A stretch of 64,000 nucleotides of DNA from Mermis nigrescens (lineage: Eukaryota; Nematoda; Enoplea; Mermithida; Mermithidae), in NCBI GenBank assembly GCA_036768485.1, contig JAVLUZ010000272.1, forward strand, positions 306,034-370,033. The letters are read 5' to 3'. The position numbers and the translations under genes were made by a program. The stretch's first letter is position 1. Every line of letters begins with the position of its first letter. The notes beneath the pieces are model-generated. The model did no database searches and was not told the origin of the DNA. It saw nothing but the letters and a program-made list of their open reading frames with translations. This document shows positions 10,862-22,389 of the stretch, piece after piece.

Positions 10862-11580
10862 TACAACCTGTCTGCCTTATCCTTCGGGAGTGTGTAATTG
10901 AGAAGCCAAAAAACCAGGTAGATCCAAAGATCCACCACTGCACAGTGTTGGGTCGCTTTTGCAAGCCAAACCAGTGCTGGATTACCTGAAAAAATTGTGC
11001 AACTTAATCCAGAGATGAAATGTCATCTCAATGGGTTAAAGCTCAAAGGAAGCGCAAAAGCTATAAATAGCTCATCCAAACAGCAAAACAAGCTGATGGA
11101 AAAGCTCATCCAAAGAGCAAAATGAGCTGACTGGAAAGCCCATCCAAACAGCAAAACATGCTGATGGGAAAACAGCGCATGAGCTCAATGAGTGTGTAGT
11201 GCACCACACTTACACAACTCCCTCTTAACAAAGGGGCCCTTTGGCGAGCAATCCAAAGAGATCTCCATAAGACCTCCAATTGTAATGTACAGTGCTGCAT
11301 ACCTTCTGCTACGTGAGCAAAATTTTTCCCGCACCGGTTTCCCAGATCTTCAGCTTTGTATTGACCAACTACTTGGGCTCTTACTCACTTTCTGTGCTGA
11401 TATTCAATACAATTGAGAAACAATATAATATTAACCTCAAGAGTTCAACTTCAAAGTATGCATTTCAAGTTGTGTAGTAGCACCTCTGCTACAAGTGTAA
11501 TGATGTTCCTGATCAATTGGTGTCAAACAGCGCCAATTGAGAGAATCATGAATTTAATTCTAGGGGTATATGCAGTTCAA
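10862..11580. other. No gene recognised
   Basis: Contains 'ccaaacagcaaaacaagctgatgg' repeated about three times near 11070-11170 (unit about 48 bp, GCTCATCCAAACAGC). No supported coding. Confidence 0.45.
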
Positions 11581-11581
11581 A

Positions 11582-11944
11582 GCGTACATGGGCATGAAGA
11601 ACCATTTTTTTATTATTCATGCCAGTTATAACCCCAGAATTTGATTTTGGTATTTATAATATTACATCCCAGAAGTTGGTAGCTGCCCATTTATGGTCAG
11701 ACACCCATACATAGGATACCCACACGTGGGGTGTGCAGTGCACCCCAAAAATGCAAAATACTCCCCCAGAATTCAATTTTCAAAATTTCTTGTTGTTTTT
11801 TTCGCAATTTCCTGATGTTAATAGATATTGCTCAATGAGAAATGTTGAAAAATGGTGTTTTTTGCCATACTCCTATTTTTACAATGTTTATTGACCTTTA
11901 AAAAATTTTACACCCCCCTCAGGATTTTGGTGCTTCCCAAGTGG
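11582..11944 (-). mobile_element. Two degenerate M1/M3 fragments
   Basis: 11582-11694 ends GCTGCCCATTTATG and 11731 onward begins CACACGTGGGG with a typical M1 interior. No clean target duplication. The second abuts gypsy A RNase H at about 11945. Confidence 0.5.
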
Positions 11945-11949
11945 CTTAT

Positions 11950-14359
11950 CTGGAATTTTTCTGATTTGGTTACTGACACTTCCGCTGCAAGGGCCCTGAA
12001 AAGCTACTCTGGCACCATACGTGGGCAGCAAGAAAATTCTGGAGGGGCTGCAAGATTTTTGAAAGTCAAAAATGGCCATAAAAATGGTGGTATGGCAATA
12101 AAAACACCATTTTTCGACGTTTCTCATCAAGCACTATCCATTGGCATCAAAAAATTGCGAAAAAACAAAAAAAATTTTCAAAAATTGAATTCTGGGGAGT
12201 ATTTTGATTTCTGGGGGAAGGGTATTTTGGTTTCTGGGGGGTGCATATCCCCCAAACTTCTCCACGCCCAGGTCTGCTCTGGCACTAATGGTCGTATATT
12301 GCACTGGCAACAAGAATTGAATGCTTTCAATTTTGAGCTATTTCATTGAAAAGGGTTGGTCCATTCAAATATGGATGGATTGTCAAAACATCCGCAAGAC
12401 TCTTCTACAATGCCTCAAGAAGAAGCAAATTCCTTAAAGGAAGGAGCAGGAGTGAAAATGGATAGTAAAAGGGTAACTGAGGACAGTGAGAAGCTCCGCT
12501 TCGAAACCGGTCCTTTAGGAGCTCAACCCCTATATGTACTATCTCCAGTTTTGAGCTGTTTGCACTACCTGGAAGAAGAATTGCCAAGAAACTGAGGTCA
12601 GTTTCAATGGGAAGATGAATTTAGTAAGCCCATTTTGTGTTATCAGTCATTGGGACAGTTGCTGTAAGATTCAACTGAGGCTGTAAACGTTGTCAGATTA
12701 TCCAATCAGTTCAAATATGCGGATGATAAGCAGTTGTACAAATGTGCATTGTTTGAGAAGTTCAACCCAAGAGTACTTGTGGTCGGTTGTCCCAGAGGAA
12801 AAGAAAAGCCAAATTTTACATTTTTTCCATAATTCCTTGTTTGGTGCTCATATGGGAATGGTCAAGACTTTGTGATGCATTCAACAGAAGTACTTGTTGA
12901 ATGGAATGTGGAAAGATGTTCAAGATTGGGTCAATGCATGTAAGGTGTGTCAAGAGATGAAGATTGGACAACGTAGCCACAACCCGCTTCATAGTATTCC
13001 AGTGGGAAATATTTTCAATTTAGTGGCAATGGACATATTGGAGTTGCCATTAACAGTACAGGGTAATAGATACGTTGTAGTATGCACAGAATATTTGTCA
13101 AAATGGGTCATTACCATGGCGTTAGAAGACATCAAGGCTGAGACCATAGCCAAGTTCTTTCTAAAGAAGGTCATCTTACAACATAGAGCACCTAAAAGAT
13201 TACTTACAGATCAAGGTAAGCAATTTACTAGTGAAATTGTTGTTAAATTGTGTGAAATGTTGGAAGTTAAGAGGCTTACAACAGCCCCTTACTGACCACA
13301 GACTGATGGACTACTTGAAAGCTTTAATAGGACCTTAATTCAAACGTTGGCAAGTTGTACAAGAGATCAATAAAGTGATTGGGATTTGTTGTTACCCTAT
13401 GTCACATTTGCATATAATACATAGTCCAGGAATCTACAATGAAAATGCCTTTTGAACTTATCTATGGGCGGATTCCTCAATATCCATTGGATGTGGTTTT
13501 GTTACAGACCATTGATCCTAATATAAATGGACCATATGATGACAACTTAGTGCAGCAACATCTTGACCAAGCTCAAGTGATTGCAAAGGAACATATCAAG
13601 AGCTCACAATGGAGAAGTATGAAGAATTATGACAAAGGATCCCAAGAAGTTCAGTATGACATGGATCAAGTTGTCATGTACATAAATGTCAGGAGGCAAA
13701 AAAGCATAAAAGGGAAGCTGGAACATAAATGGATTGGTCCGTTTGTGGTTATTCAGCAACTTTCCCAAAATATATACTTAATCAGGGCCAAGTATTTGCA
13801 AGCGCCAGAACATCAAAATCATGTGGATCAGTTAGGTCCATTTTATATTTTGCCAATAAGTAAGCCTAGACCTAATGGTGCAACTATGGGAGATAGTTCA
13901 GCTATAACCACATTGCATGGAGGGGAGAATGAGACACAGTCAGTTAATAGATTAAGGGACTGCTCAGCTGAAACCTCTTCTATAGTGACTAACTCTTTAA
14001 AACCTATGGCTTCAGAGCCAGTTATGTCAGACCAGAGAGAGTATAAAAGGCCTTGTCAAATAGTGCAAGGAACAATTTTCCGAGATTTTGATATTGTAAT
14101 AGTGCAGTGTCCTTGCCAAGCTTTAAAATGTGGGTACATAATGCCTACTGGTTTTTGTATGGGTCATTGGTTTTGTCAAACCAACAATGATTTGTTTATA
14201 ACCATATTTGGTGTCAATCGGCCAATGATTGTTGATAAGCAATATGTGTTTCCATATGAAACCTACAAACACCTATTGCCAAATAGGACACGTATCTATA
14301 AGAATACTTTGTTATATGTCCAAGTTCATTCAAATTCACTACAGGAAATGGACTCTTAA
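11950..14359 (+). pseudogene. Ty3/gypsy element A pol: RNase H end and integrase
   Basis: Retrotransposon pol, 5'-truncated. The RNase H tail has VTDTSAARAL before the M1 insertion and HSNMDGLSKHP (a variant of the usual NADALSR block) after it. Integrase follows: a zinc-binding region ending in NACKVCQEMK, core Asp in VAMDILELP, second Asp in LLTDQGKQFTS, and Glu in the ESFNRTL block, i.e. D,D35E. A GPF module (HKWIGPFVVIQ) lies near 13725. Breaks: an in-frame TGA after TAPY (13293-13295), a TAA near 13372, a shift near 13430, and earlier breaks at 12590-12880. The last frame, 13439-14359, runs well past the GPF module into a Cys-rich extension. It would act in cDNA integration; clearly inactive. 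Confidence 0.9.
12016..12276 (+). mobile_element. M1 MITE inside gypsy A RNase H
   Basis: CATACGTGGGC to GCCCAGGTCTG, 261 bp. Flank repeat CTCTGGCAC is 9 bp here (12007-12015 and 12277-12285), 8 bp if one end base belongs to the element. It splits an otherwise continuous RNase H frame. Confidence 0.9.
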
Positions 14360-14450
14360 GTGTGTTGCTTATAATTTATTTTTGTTATTTCTTCTGTAAT
14401 TATAATCTGTGTTATCTTGAGTCATGTATTGTGTACCATTGTATTAATAT

Positions 14451-14463
14451 TGTCTTATTTTAG
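14451..14463 (+). promoter_or_regulatory. Splice-acceptor-like site before gypsy A ORF3
   Basis: TGTCTTATTTTAG lies about 100 nt after the pol stop. The third ORF opens in frame directly after the AG, and TAG is itself the in-frame stop that closes the frame upstream. The same arrangement precedes gypsy B ORF3 at 44577. Confidence 0.5.
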
Positions 14464-14470
14464 TTATCAT

Positions 14471-14737
14471 CATAGGTGGGCGCACCAAAATTCTAAGGAG
14501 GGGGTGAAAAGATTTCCAAAAGTCCAACAATGGTCTCAAAAGTGGTCGTAAGGCAAAAAACAACATTTTTTGACGTTTCTCATCAAGCACTATCCAATGG
14601 CATCAAAAAATTGCCAAAAAAGCTAAAAAAATTTTCAAAATTTGAATTCTGGGGAGGGGTATTTTGATTTCTGGGGGGGGTAATTTCAACTTCTAGGGGG
14701 TTGCATACCCTCCCAACCCCCTTAACACCCACGTGTG
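14471..14737 (+). mobile_element. M1 MITE at the start of gypsy A ORF3
   Basis: CATAGGTGGGC to CCCACGTGTG, 267 bp; flanks gttatcat and cttatcat match at 7 of 8. It is inserted 7 bp after the splice-acceptor-like AG. Confidence 0.85.
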
Positions 14738-15481
14738 CTTATCATCTATTACATCCAAACAATGCTGCAACAAGTTTCTGCTTAATCCAGACTACTACTA
14801 TAGTGACCTGGAAGAGAATGAAGGTGTTGATGCAGATCATCAGCCTGTTGAGGTTAGTACAAAATTGCCATCTGGAACTTTCCCTCTTGATGTAATCAAT
14901 GATTGGGGCCCAATCTGGCTTAGAAATACCAGCCTTATGATTGGTGAGCCCACAAGAATACAGACAGTAATGACAAGTAGTGATGCTAAAGGTATTTTTG
15001 TAAGCCTTAGTATGTCTGAGTCTTCTTTGGTTAGTATGGCATTGATAGATAGCATGGACCTTACAAAAGAGCCTTATGCATTAGTCATTGGCTTAATTAA
15101 TGGCTTGACTTACCATATGCCTCTTTTTCACATGCATGATATTGACTTTACATTACAATTAACTTAATGTCAATTTGTTGCTAATCCTAATATTATCAAG
15201 GTTATTTATGGTATGACATTGTTTGTAGAAAGCATACAGGTATGGTTTAACAGAGTGGGTTTACATTGGAACGGTGTTAGAACGTTAGTAGATGTATTAG
15301 AGTTGTATGAAGGTAGTTTGCATTTGACTGATGTGGTTGGTTGTTGCCACATAGAGCACCACTTAACTGGTTTCAATCTACACTTGGGTCAACCATCTTG
15401 TACTTCTCTTGGAGAAATTTTTGTTGGTATAATGTATGTTCTTTGTCAGCCTTTCATACTTGTTATTGGATGGGTTGTGAT

Positions 15482-15743
15482 CATATGTGGGCAACAAGAA
15501 AATTCTGGGGGAGCAAGATTTTTGAAGGTCAAAAAATGGCCTTAAAAATGGTGGTATGGCAATAAATACACTATTTTTTGATGTTTCTCATCAAGCACTA
15601 TCCATTGGCATCGAAAAACTGCAAAAAAACAAAAAAATATTCAAAAATTGAATTCTGGAGGGGTATTTTGATTTCTGGGGGGTATTTTTGGTTTCTGGGG
15701 GGAATGCATACCCCCAAACCCCCTCACCCCACGCCCAAGTGTG
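15482..15743 (+). mobile_element. M1 MITE in gypsy A ORF3
   Basis: CATATGTGGGC to GCCCAAGTGTG, 262 bp, perfect 8-bp duplication GTTGTGAT (15474-15481 and 15744-15751). Confidence 0.9.
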
Positions 15744-15840
15744 GTTGTGATCATGGAAGTAATATAAAGTCAGATCAATATGAAATGATGCGCATAATAG
15801 TTATGCAACAACTAGATAATTTTATTTTGTTAGTTATTTC

Positions 15841-16102
15841 CATACGTGGGCAGCAAGAAAATTCTGGGGGGGGGTGCAAGATTTTTTTGAAGGTCGAAAA
15901 ATGGCCTTAAAAATGGTGGTATGGCGATAAAAACACCATTTTTCGACGTTTCTCATCAAGCACTATCCATTGGCATCAAAAAATTGCGAAAAAAACGAAA
16001 AAAATTTTCAAAAATTGAATTCTGGGGGGGTATTTTGATTTCTGGAGGGGGTATTTTGGTTTCTGGGGGTGCATACCTCCCAAACCCCCACGCCCAGGTG
16101 TG
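15841..16102 (+). mobile_element. M1 MITE in gypsy A ORF3
   Basis: CATACGTGGGC to GCCCAGGTGTG, 262 bp, perfect 8-bp duplication GTTATTTC (15833-15840 and 16103-16110). Very similar to the copies at 15482 and 54788. Confidence 0.92.
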
Positions 16103-16689
16103 GTTATTTCTGTTTCATATCAGTTATGGCAACCTAAATTTGAATATGGTATCAAACAATTAGCTCATTTTATTGAGTCGGTATGGATGTTTCCTAGGAC
16201 TGTTAAGCGATCATTTTGGTTTACTAAAGCTGAAGTGGTGGGCCCACTATGTCTTGAAAACAACATGAAGGTACCGCCTCAGTGTTTGGAAGGGGTTCAC
16301 CCTTCCCTGAATCAGCTCTTAGGTCTCAGCAACATGTTGAAGAAGCAGATCAATGGATAGAAGAAGCCAGGGAGTTGGTTGGTAACTATGACAAGCTACT
16401 GACTGATTATGAGAGTAGGTTTGGTATGGTGACAGCTCCGCTGAATACTGCTCTGTCTGAAACTTACTCTGGCAATCAATTAAAGGTAAGTTTGGAAAAC
16501 AATCTGTGGTTCACAAAGCTGAATAGCGGCAGACCCTGGAAAAGAAAAAGTGTACATTGCCCACACATAGCATAAAATCAAAAACATGGCACACTTATTG
16601 TATCCAGAATGAAAAAACAAAGCAAGAAAACTCGTCCAGTTTGCTTTGGATGCCAGTGAGGGAGCCCACAGCATTCTGACCTGCTTACC

Positions 16690-17948
16690 TCCAGGCTGCT
16701 TACCTCTACTCTGCACAGCGCAAATAATATTGGTATGGGTTGAAATGTTAGCTGCTTTTGTGGGTCCCTTATCCACAAGGCAAACCACACGAGGGCATTG
16801 TGGTTGCCAATTGCTCCTACTTTTGTCATCATCCACCTTGTACCACTCATTTTCATCATGAGTAGCAACCTGGGGTTCCTCCATCCCCTTGCTTGGGCAC
16901 TCATTTACTGCATTTACACGCCTCTACAGCCAAAAAGCAACTCTGGCAACTTTTTGGGCAATTTACCTGAGGCTGCTGATAAAACAAATTATTTACACAA
17001 GCCACATTGAAATTGCTACTTTTTTGTACTCCTGCTTGGGCTGTCATGTCATGGGGTTGCCAATTTGGTGACGTAACCTTTGACAGTTATGCTGAGAATA
17101 GCCCAATTAACCACACAAAAAAATTGGCACTGAGGTTTTGCTGTCCAGATGGCAGGTTGTGTTGCGGCTCTTGGGGTTTCCACCTCCCTCAGTGTTCCTT
17201 ATGCCACTGTCTTGGAACCTGGGGTTGCTCCCCTCTACTTTCTATAGTGTATAAACTGCCATCTCAGTGTCATTGACTTTTGAGATCTTGTTGCATTTTG
17301 GCTTGCCAAGCATACATTTTGGCTTCATGAAAAGTAGACAGTTTTTTATCTGAAACAAAACACCAAAGTGTATGATTTGAACTGTCAATAAAAAATCTGC
17401 AAGTTAGAGCATCAAGTGTGTTTGTGGCTATGTTTGGGTACCCTGAATTTCAAATTGCTGCAAGTCCAAGGCGTATCAAGTAATTGATTCTCATGGTCCT
17501 TGATGTCTACTGTGTAGTTCCAACGCTTTGATTTCCAAATTGTCTGTTGAAACAAAACGTTTGTGTAAAATATCTACAAGTTGGGCATAAGTTAAGTTGC
17601 TTTGTGATGCATCAGGGATGGTTAAATAAGCAATGTCAGCAAAGCCACGTAGAAAAGTAGGTAGCAATAATCGTTTTTCTTTCATCCCACCCATAAGCAA
17701 GTGCAATACATTCAAAACAGTCAATCCAGATATTAAAGTTTTCATCTGACAGTCCAAAGAAAAATTTGATTCCTCCAGCGGTCCCTAAGCTTAAAGTATG
17801 TGCTGGGGAGGACAAAGGTTGGATATTGTCTAACAAGCTTTGCTGCTGGCGCACAGTTATTTGCAGTTTGTCAAACTGCTGCCACATATGTTTCATAGAA
17901 TTTGTATTACGTATGCTACTGGTACTAGAGCCTCTTTCTGGCATGTAA
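16690..17948 (-). pseudogene. Ty3/gypsy gag remnant
   Basis: Minus-strand frames starting at the ATG near 17946 (MPERGSS). A helical N-terminus leads to the gag capsid signature: FFGLSDENFNIWIDCFECIALAYGW, then after one frameshift near 17690 LPTFLRGFADIAYL and YAQLVDILHKRF. Downstream pieces fit later gag: FHEAKMYAWQAKM near 17330, then LCG-LGYSQHNC near 17115, a decayed C-x2-C-x4-H-x4-C zinc knuckle that has lost its first Cys. A further open stretch to about 16690 (ECPSKGMEEP to CAVQSR) ends at a GTAAGC donor-like site. Gag would form the particle. It faces the opposite way from gypsy A, so it belongs to another insertion. Several stops and shifts. Confidence 0.75.
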
Positions 17949-18924
17949 TGAATAATTTTATTTCATTTTTTGGTTTATAGTCAATAATTTTAATGGAATT
18001 TTAAAGTTCCAAGATTTTCAGCTCTGTAACTTAGGTTTTGGAAATAATAACTCACAAATTGTGTTCAAAATATGTATGAAAAACAAATTGCTCTAGGTAC
18101 GCCTTGCAATATTATGCGTATGTTAAGCTTAAATTCACATAAATAAGCTATTTTAGCACTTGTTGGTTTTTAAGCATAAATAGCTGATCAATCAATATGT
18201 TAAAAGTGATTAAGCAGTAAATGTCAGCTGAAACAAAGAACAATTGTTTAATTCTTTATAAAGAAGTATGCATAATCTGAGACAGCATAGTTAGGGTAGA
18301 GAAGGAGGGTGGCAGGCAGGCAGTGCACAAAAATTCTTTTTTATTGCTGAGTAAACAATTATGGAGAGTGCTCTCCCTTGTAATTTTGAAAAATCAGTTT
18401 CATGGGCGGAAATAAAGAAAAAGTTCAAGTGTAGAGCAGACATAGTTAAACTGCAAACTATCTGTCATAAAAATTTAATATTTTAAATTGAAATTTGTAA
18501 ACAAAATATTTTTCTTAAAAATCTGACAGCTGCAAAAATAGGGCTGTAACAACTAAAAACCATTTCTTTTGGTTTTTAAAAGTCTGATCATTTTTGATAT
18601 TGTCCCCCAAAAATATACATATATAAATACGTTTCATCCATGTAGAGTGCTGCTAGATACATACTTGCTTAATTGGCTTAGCTAATAAAAACAGGACATG
18701 CTAATATTTAAGCTTAATAAATTAGCTAGAGACATCTATGAAGCTCATAAATGAAGTTGCGTGCAAAGATTTTATATTATGCTATAAATTAATTGAATCA
18801 TAATATCAAATTCAATTTCAAGATGCTCTCTAATTTGAATTTCAATTTTAAAATGCTTGTTAATCATTGTTAAACATTTTTATTACTAATCAGTTTCAAT
18901 TTATTTTTCCGCTTTTACAGTTAT
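17949..18924. other. No gene recognised
   Basis: AT-rich sequence without long frames, repeats with ends, or RNA structure that I can support. Confidence 0.5.
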
Positions 18925-20180
18925 TTTCATTAAGATTGCACCGCTACCCGATCTGTTCCGATAGTGCCGTTGGTTATTGCTTCCACCGTGCAAACCGCAA
19001 GTAATGCTTATACTGTAGCAATTTTTGCAAGAAGGGGCGCTCAAGACCGTGCAGAGTGCGTTGTTTGAAGCTTTTCCTCTGGTTTTTGACTTGTGCGGCT
19101 TTTTCGCTCATTGCGGATGACACAAAATTCAACTTAACAAAATTGGTCATTCACAAGCACAATCCATGCTGTGTGAACAGAATGAAAATTTGGGCAGAAA
19201 TTTTTGGATACTTAACCAATTTTTTTAAATTTTCAAATTTCATTCAAAAATCTAAATTTCATATAAATTTTTAAATGAAATTTCTTCATAAATTCTGCTC
19301 TGCTTCAAGAAAAAAAAACAAAAAATTTGCCATATTAGTAGAAAAATCCATGCCACATTGCCACATAGCCTTTATTGGGCGGCTTTTCTCATTTGAAAAG
19401 TATATACTATAGGAGAAAAACAGCAACAGGAAGGAGGAGAGGATGAGGATAGATGGACACTTAACCTTGTGCATCGCAAGCAATTGTAAAAGGAACAACC
19501 ATGATACAAAAAACATTGACAATACACAGTATTTAATTCCATTAAGTACAAATAAATTCTTAACCTGTGGATAAAAAATCCAAAAAACCCAAAAAAACCC
19601 AAAACCCAACGATTTCTTGCACCCAAAAAACCCACAAAAAAACCCAAAAAACCCAAGTTCAAAAAACCCAGCCTTGCCAACCCTGGTAGGCAGTAATTTT
19701 GGCACTTAAGTATGGAGTTTAGAGGGTAGGGAAAATTTTATAATTTTTCCAGAATTTGTTGAGGTATGGTCAATTTTCATACGCTGATCACAAATATGAG
19801 ATCAATTCTGGAAATTTTCTGAGAACATGGTGACCTTCGTATTTTTTTAAAATGTCATTTTTGTGGTTTTTCGACATTGCTGAATCCAAAAAAGGTGGTT
19901 TTATCGATTGGAATGCGGTTTTTTTTCTGCATGTTTTGAAATTTTTTTCAGTTTTCAATTTGTGGCGACAGCAATTGCTTGCGGATTCAGATTGATGCCA
20001 GACATGGGCTAAGCCTAAGGCATAAATGGAGCAGCTTAGTTATACTTATGCGCTGGTTTATAAAATTTTTCCTAAATATTCATATGCTCAAATCAGAAAC
20101 CCATTTTTTAGTAATTGTGTCTATATTTGTGATCAGCATGTCAATTTTATACAAAAAATTAAGGCAGAAACACTTCTTTT
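18925..20180 (+). repeat. Repeat X, copy 1
   Basis: Blocks at 18925-19130, 19680-19850 and 19850-20150 recur in reverse orientation at 37440-38270. About 19280-19680 is absent from the other copy and is an insertion containing a run of AACCCAAAAAACCC units. No coding function recognised; a short conserved frame on the minus strand (about 18930-19110) begins MSEKAAQVKNQ. Confidence 0.65.
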
Positions 20181-20184
20181 GATT

Positions 20185-20806
20185 CTTCATCAATTTTAGT
20201 TTTATAAAACTCTATCTTATGATTTTAGATTGAAGGAATTGTGTCTCAAACGCCTAGAACTTTGACGGCTCTATTTTGATTTAAACATGGTCTATTCTAT
20301 CATAAAATTTCAAGCACTGCCTTTTGAAGACTTTTTTGTTCTCAATACGGGGACTAATTGTGCCACAAACTCTCGGAAACTAATTGTAAACAAATCAAAT
20401 CTGAACATTAGAAAATATGAATTTTGTAATCGAATTGTTTCTGTATGGAACTCTTTGCCTGAGCATGTTATACAAGCTCCTAACTCGAAAGCGTTTATGA
20501 TGAGATTGAAAACTCTTGATTTTGATGCTTTTCTTCAGGGCCATAAGTAAGCGCATTTCTAATTGGCCTTTATGTGTCCTTGTCTATCAAACTTTTTAGT
20601 CCAGATTTAATATTATTTGCATTAATTAAACCATAATTTATGCACGCAGGTAGTTGTTTGGGTATTGTTTGGAATTATATAATGTATGTATCAAAAAATT
20701 TTCTCGTGTAATTTAAGAATAACACGTGTGTTTTGATGTCGATAATTATTTGCCCATTTTTTCGTTTGATAACAAATAAACTTTTGATTTGATTTGATTT
20801 GATAGA
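20185..20806 (+). mobile_element. 5'-truncated non-LTR retrotransposon (LINE), RT C-terminus and 3' end
   Basis: The frame ending at the TAA at 20548-20550 has the C-terminal tail of Jockey/CR1/RTE-type reverse transcriptases: LKELCLKRLEL, then KSNLNIRKYEFCNRIVSVWN followed by SLP and SKAFMMRLKTLDF. The preceding frame has an in-frame TGA near 20275. The element ends in AATAAACTTTTGATTTGATT and a TTGAT-type tandem (20780-20806), a usual LINE 3' end. 5' truncation is the normal outcome of target-primed reverse transcription; the remaining 620 bp hold no endonuclease and no polymerase active site. Confidence 0.8.
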
Positions 20807-20869
20807 CATGTTATTCAACTTTTTATTTCTTAGCAGATTTACTTTTCTGCATACCTGTAAAGGTTCGAC

Positions 20870-21115
20870 ATTCGGGGTGGGGTGTCCATCCGGGTATTAT
20901 TAGGGGGAATGACCTACGATTTTAGGTAAAAAAATGGCCAAAGAATACGTAGAGACAGCCAGGGAATGCAAATTTTTCCCAAAATTTTGGGAGTCAAAGA
21001 TTTGGCTTTTGGGACTCAAAATGTTCTGGCTTTTGGGGAGGGGGGTCAAAAATTTTCTTGCTTTGGGAGATGGAGGAAAGCCAGCTTTTAGTGGGGGACC
21101 CCTTCCCCAAGCTTC
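20870..21115 (+). repeat. M7 repeat copy
   Basis: G-rich segment with 'gggggaatgacctacgat', 'aaaaatggccaaa' and 'ggggtcaaaaattttc' blocks shared with 26530-26670, 38550-38740 and 56020-56150. Ends not determined. Confidence 0.45.
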
Positions 21116-21616
21116 TGTTACATTATGCTTTGCTGCTTACATCAAATTTCTCTTTTTCTCTAGGCTTTCTTAAGCTTATACTTTTAATTACAACTAGCTG
21201 TAATTAAAATTTTAATTGCAAATGTGAGAGGGCAATAAAAATCTTATCACCCAATGTCTGACATCCTTATACCTCAAAATCCGAGCTCTCTATTCTTTTG
21301 CTTATTTTCTGCTTCAGTTTTTGTGCTTAAAGCTGGCTGCTGTCTACTAATTGTGGATCTTGCGGACCCAAATCAGCAGGTATCTAAATTATCTGCACTT
21401 TATGGCTGAGATTATGAAAACACGTAAAAATGGCTTGAATATGCGAATTTTTGTCAAAAATGAGGGTGAGTTAAAAATTTCAGTCTTTATTGGGATGAGG
21501 ATAAACAATCATGTGTGGGGATCCCCTACCCCCATATCAAAGTCGCAGCTTGCAGTCATTTGATGGTATTTATTGAAATGTCATTTGCATTAGATGCACA
21601 AGGTCGGAGTTGGCAG

Positions 21617-21740
21617 CATAGGTGGGTGGCATTAAAATTCTGGGGGTGCAAGATTTTTTAAAGGTCAAAAATGGACTCAAAAAAATATAGTTATGGCGGA
21701 AAAACACAATTTTCCAAAGTTTCTCAGGATTTTTTTAAAT
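21617..21740 (+). mobile_element. M1 MITE, 3'-truncated
   Basis: Starts CATAGGTGGGTGGC and follows the M1 interior to 'aaagtttctcagg', then diverges. Confidence 0.55.
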
Positions 21741-21769
21741 GGGGAGGGCGGTCCAGAATTGGTGAACTA

Positions 21770-22195
21770 TAGTTTCCCAAGGTCGAAAGTCCAAGGGGTG
21801 TGAAATCCCAAAATTTAGGGCCACTAAATTAAGAGTCTAGCCTTTTTTGCAGGATAAATATGAAAAATGGCTAAAACGTCCTATATAGCATGTTTTAATG
21901 TAAAAAACTGCATTTTTAACTATTTTTTATACCATTCTGACTAGTTTCGTTGCTTTGTAAGTAAAAAATATAAGAATTAGTCAAAAATTTTGACTTGTCA
22001 GATCATATTAAGTTCATTCTAGGTATTTTATGGGTAAACAAAACAGAAATGAACAATTTTAGTATCTTCGCTGCTTTTATACCCAAAAATCATGCAGAAA
22101 ACGTTTGATAGCTCAAAATTGTCCGACAGTGATTCAAGTCTCGGACCCTGAGGTGGGGGTAATACCCCCCTCACCATCCTATGGGAATGTATGTG
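21770..22195 (+). mobile_element. M4 MITE, 426 bp
   Basis: TAGTTTCCCAAGG to GGGAATGTATGTG; flanks gtgaacta (21762-21769) and gtgaacct (22196-22203) match at 7 of 8. It serves as the empty-site reference for the insertion in the second M4 copy (28264-29238). Confidence 0.8.
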
Positions 22196-22389
22196 GTGAA
22201 CCTATATTTCGGGACATGTTTGCCGGGGCACCAAATAAAGTGCATCTCTGACGTTTCCAAAAATGCACTATCCATCAAGCTCAATGATAATGCCCTATAT
22301 TTCTCATTTACACAAATCTAAAATAATAATTTCATATTTAGGAAATGAATATGCTTAACAAAGTTTATATATCTTTTGTGGTATGGCAG

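Larger units (their letters stand above)
14464..16485 (+). pseudogene. Gypsy A third ORF: exonuclease-fold-like protein, broken by three MITEs
   Basis: Pieces at 14464-14470, 14746-15481, 15752-15840 and 16111-16485 make one reading path once three M1 elements are discounted; it also has a stop near 15167 and further decay after 15750. After an acidic N-terminus comes a segment resembling the strand/helix pattern of DEDD 3'-5' exonucleases: a PYALVIGLINGLTYHMPL strand pair, then NPNIIKV near 15185, then HWNGVRTLVDV. It aligns with gypsy B ORF3 (44577-45734) over these blocks (PNI, LQL, V..D). The acidic catalytic residues expected at motifs I and II are absent. The end (16290-16485) is helical (QWIEEARELVGNYDKLL) and stops at AAAGGTAAGT, a good splice donor. 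The role is unknown; it sits in the env position. Confidence 0.55.

Noticed and set aside
11852..12349. 165-codon open frame across an M1
   Set aside because: It joins non-coding M1 sequence to the other frame of gypsy RNase H; the true RNase H frame is different.
14279..14292. 14-bp match CAAATAGGACACGT between gypsy A pol end and the hairpin at 570
   Set aside because: Surrounding sequence does not match, so chance is the simpler explanation, although LTR-related sequence cannot be excluded.
16480..16904. Two overlapping minus-strand frames as separate genes
   Set aside because: One fits the end of the gag region; the other is its shifted shadow.
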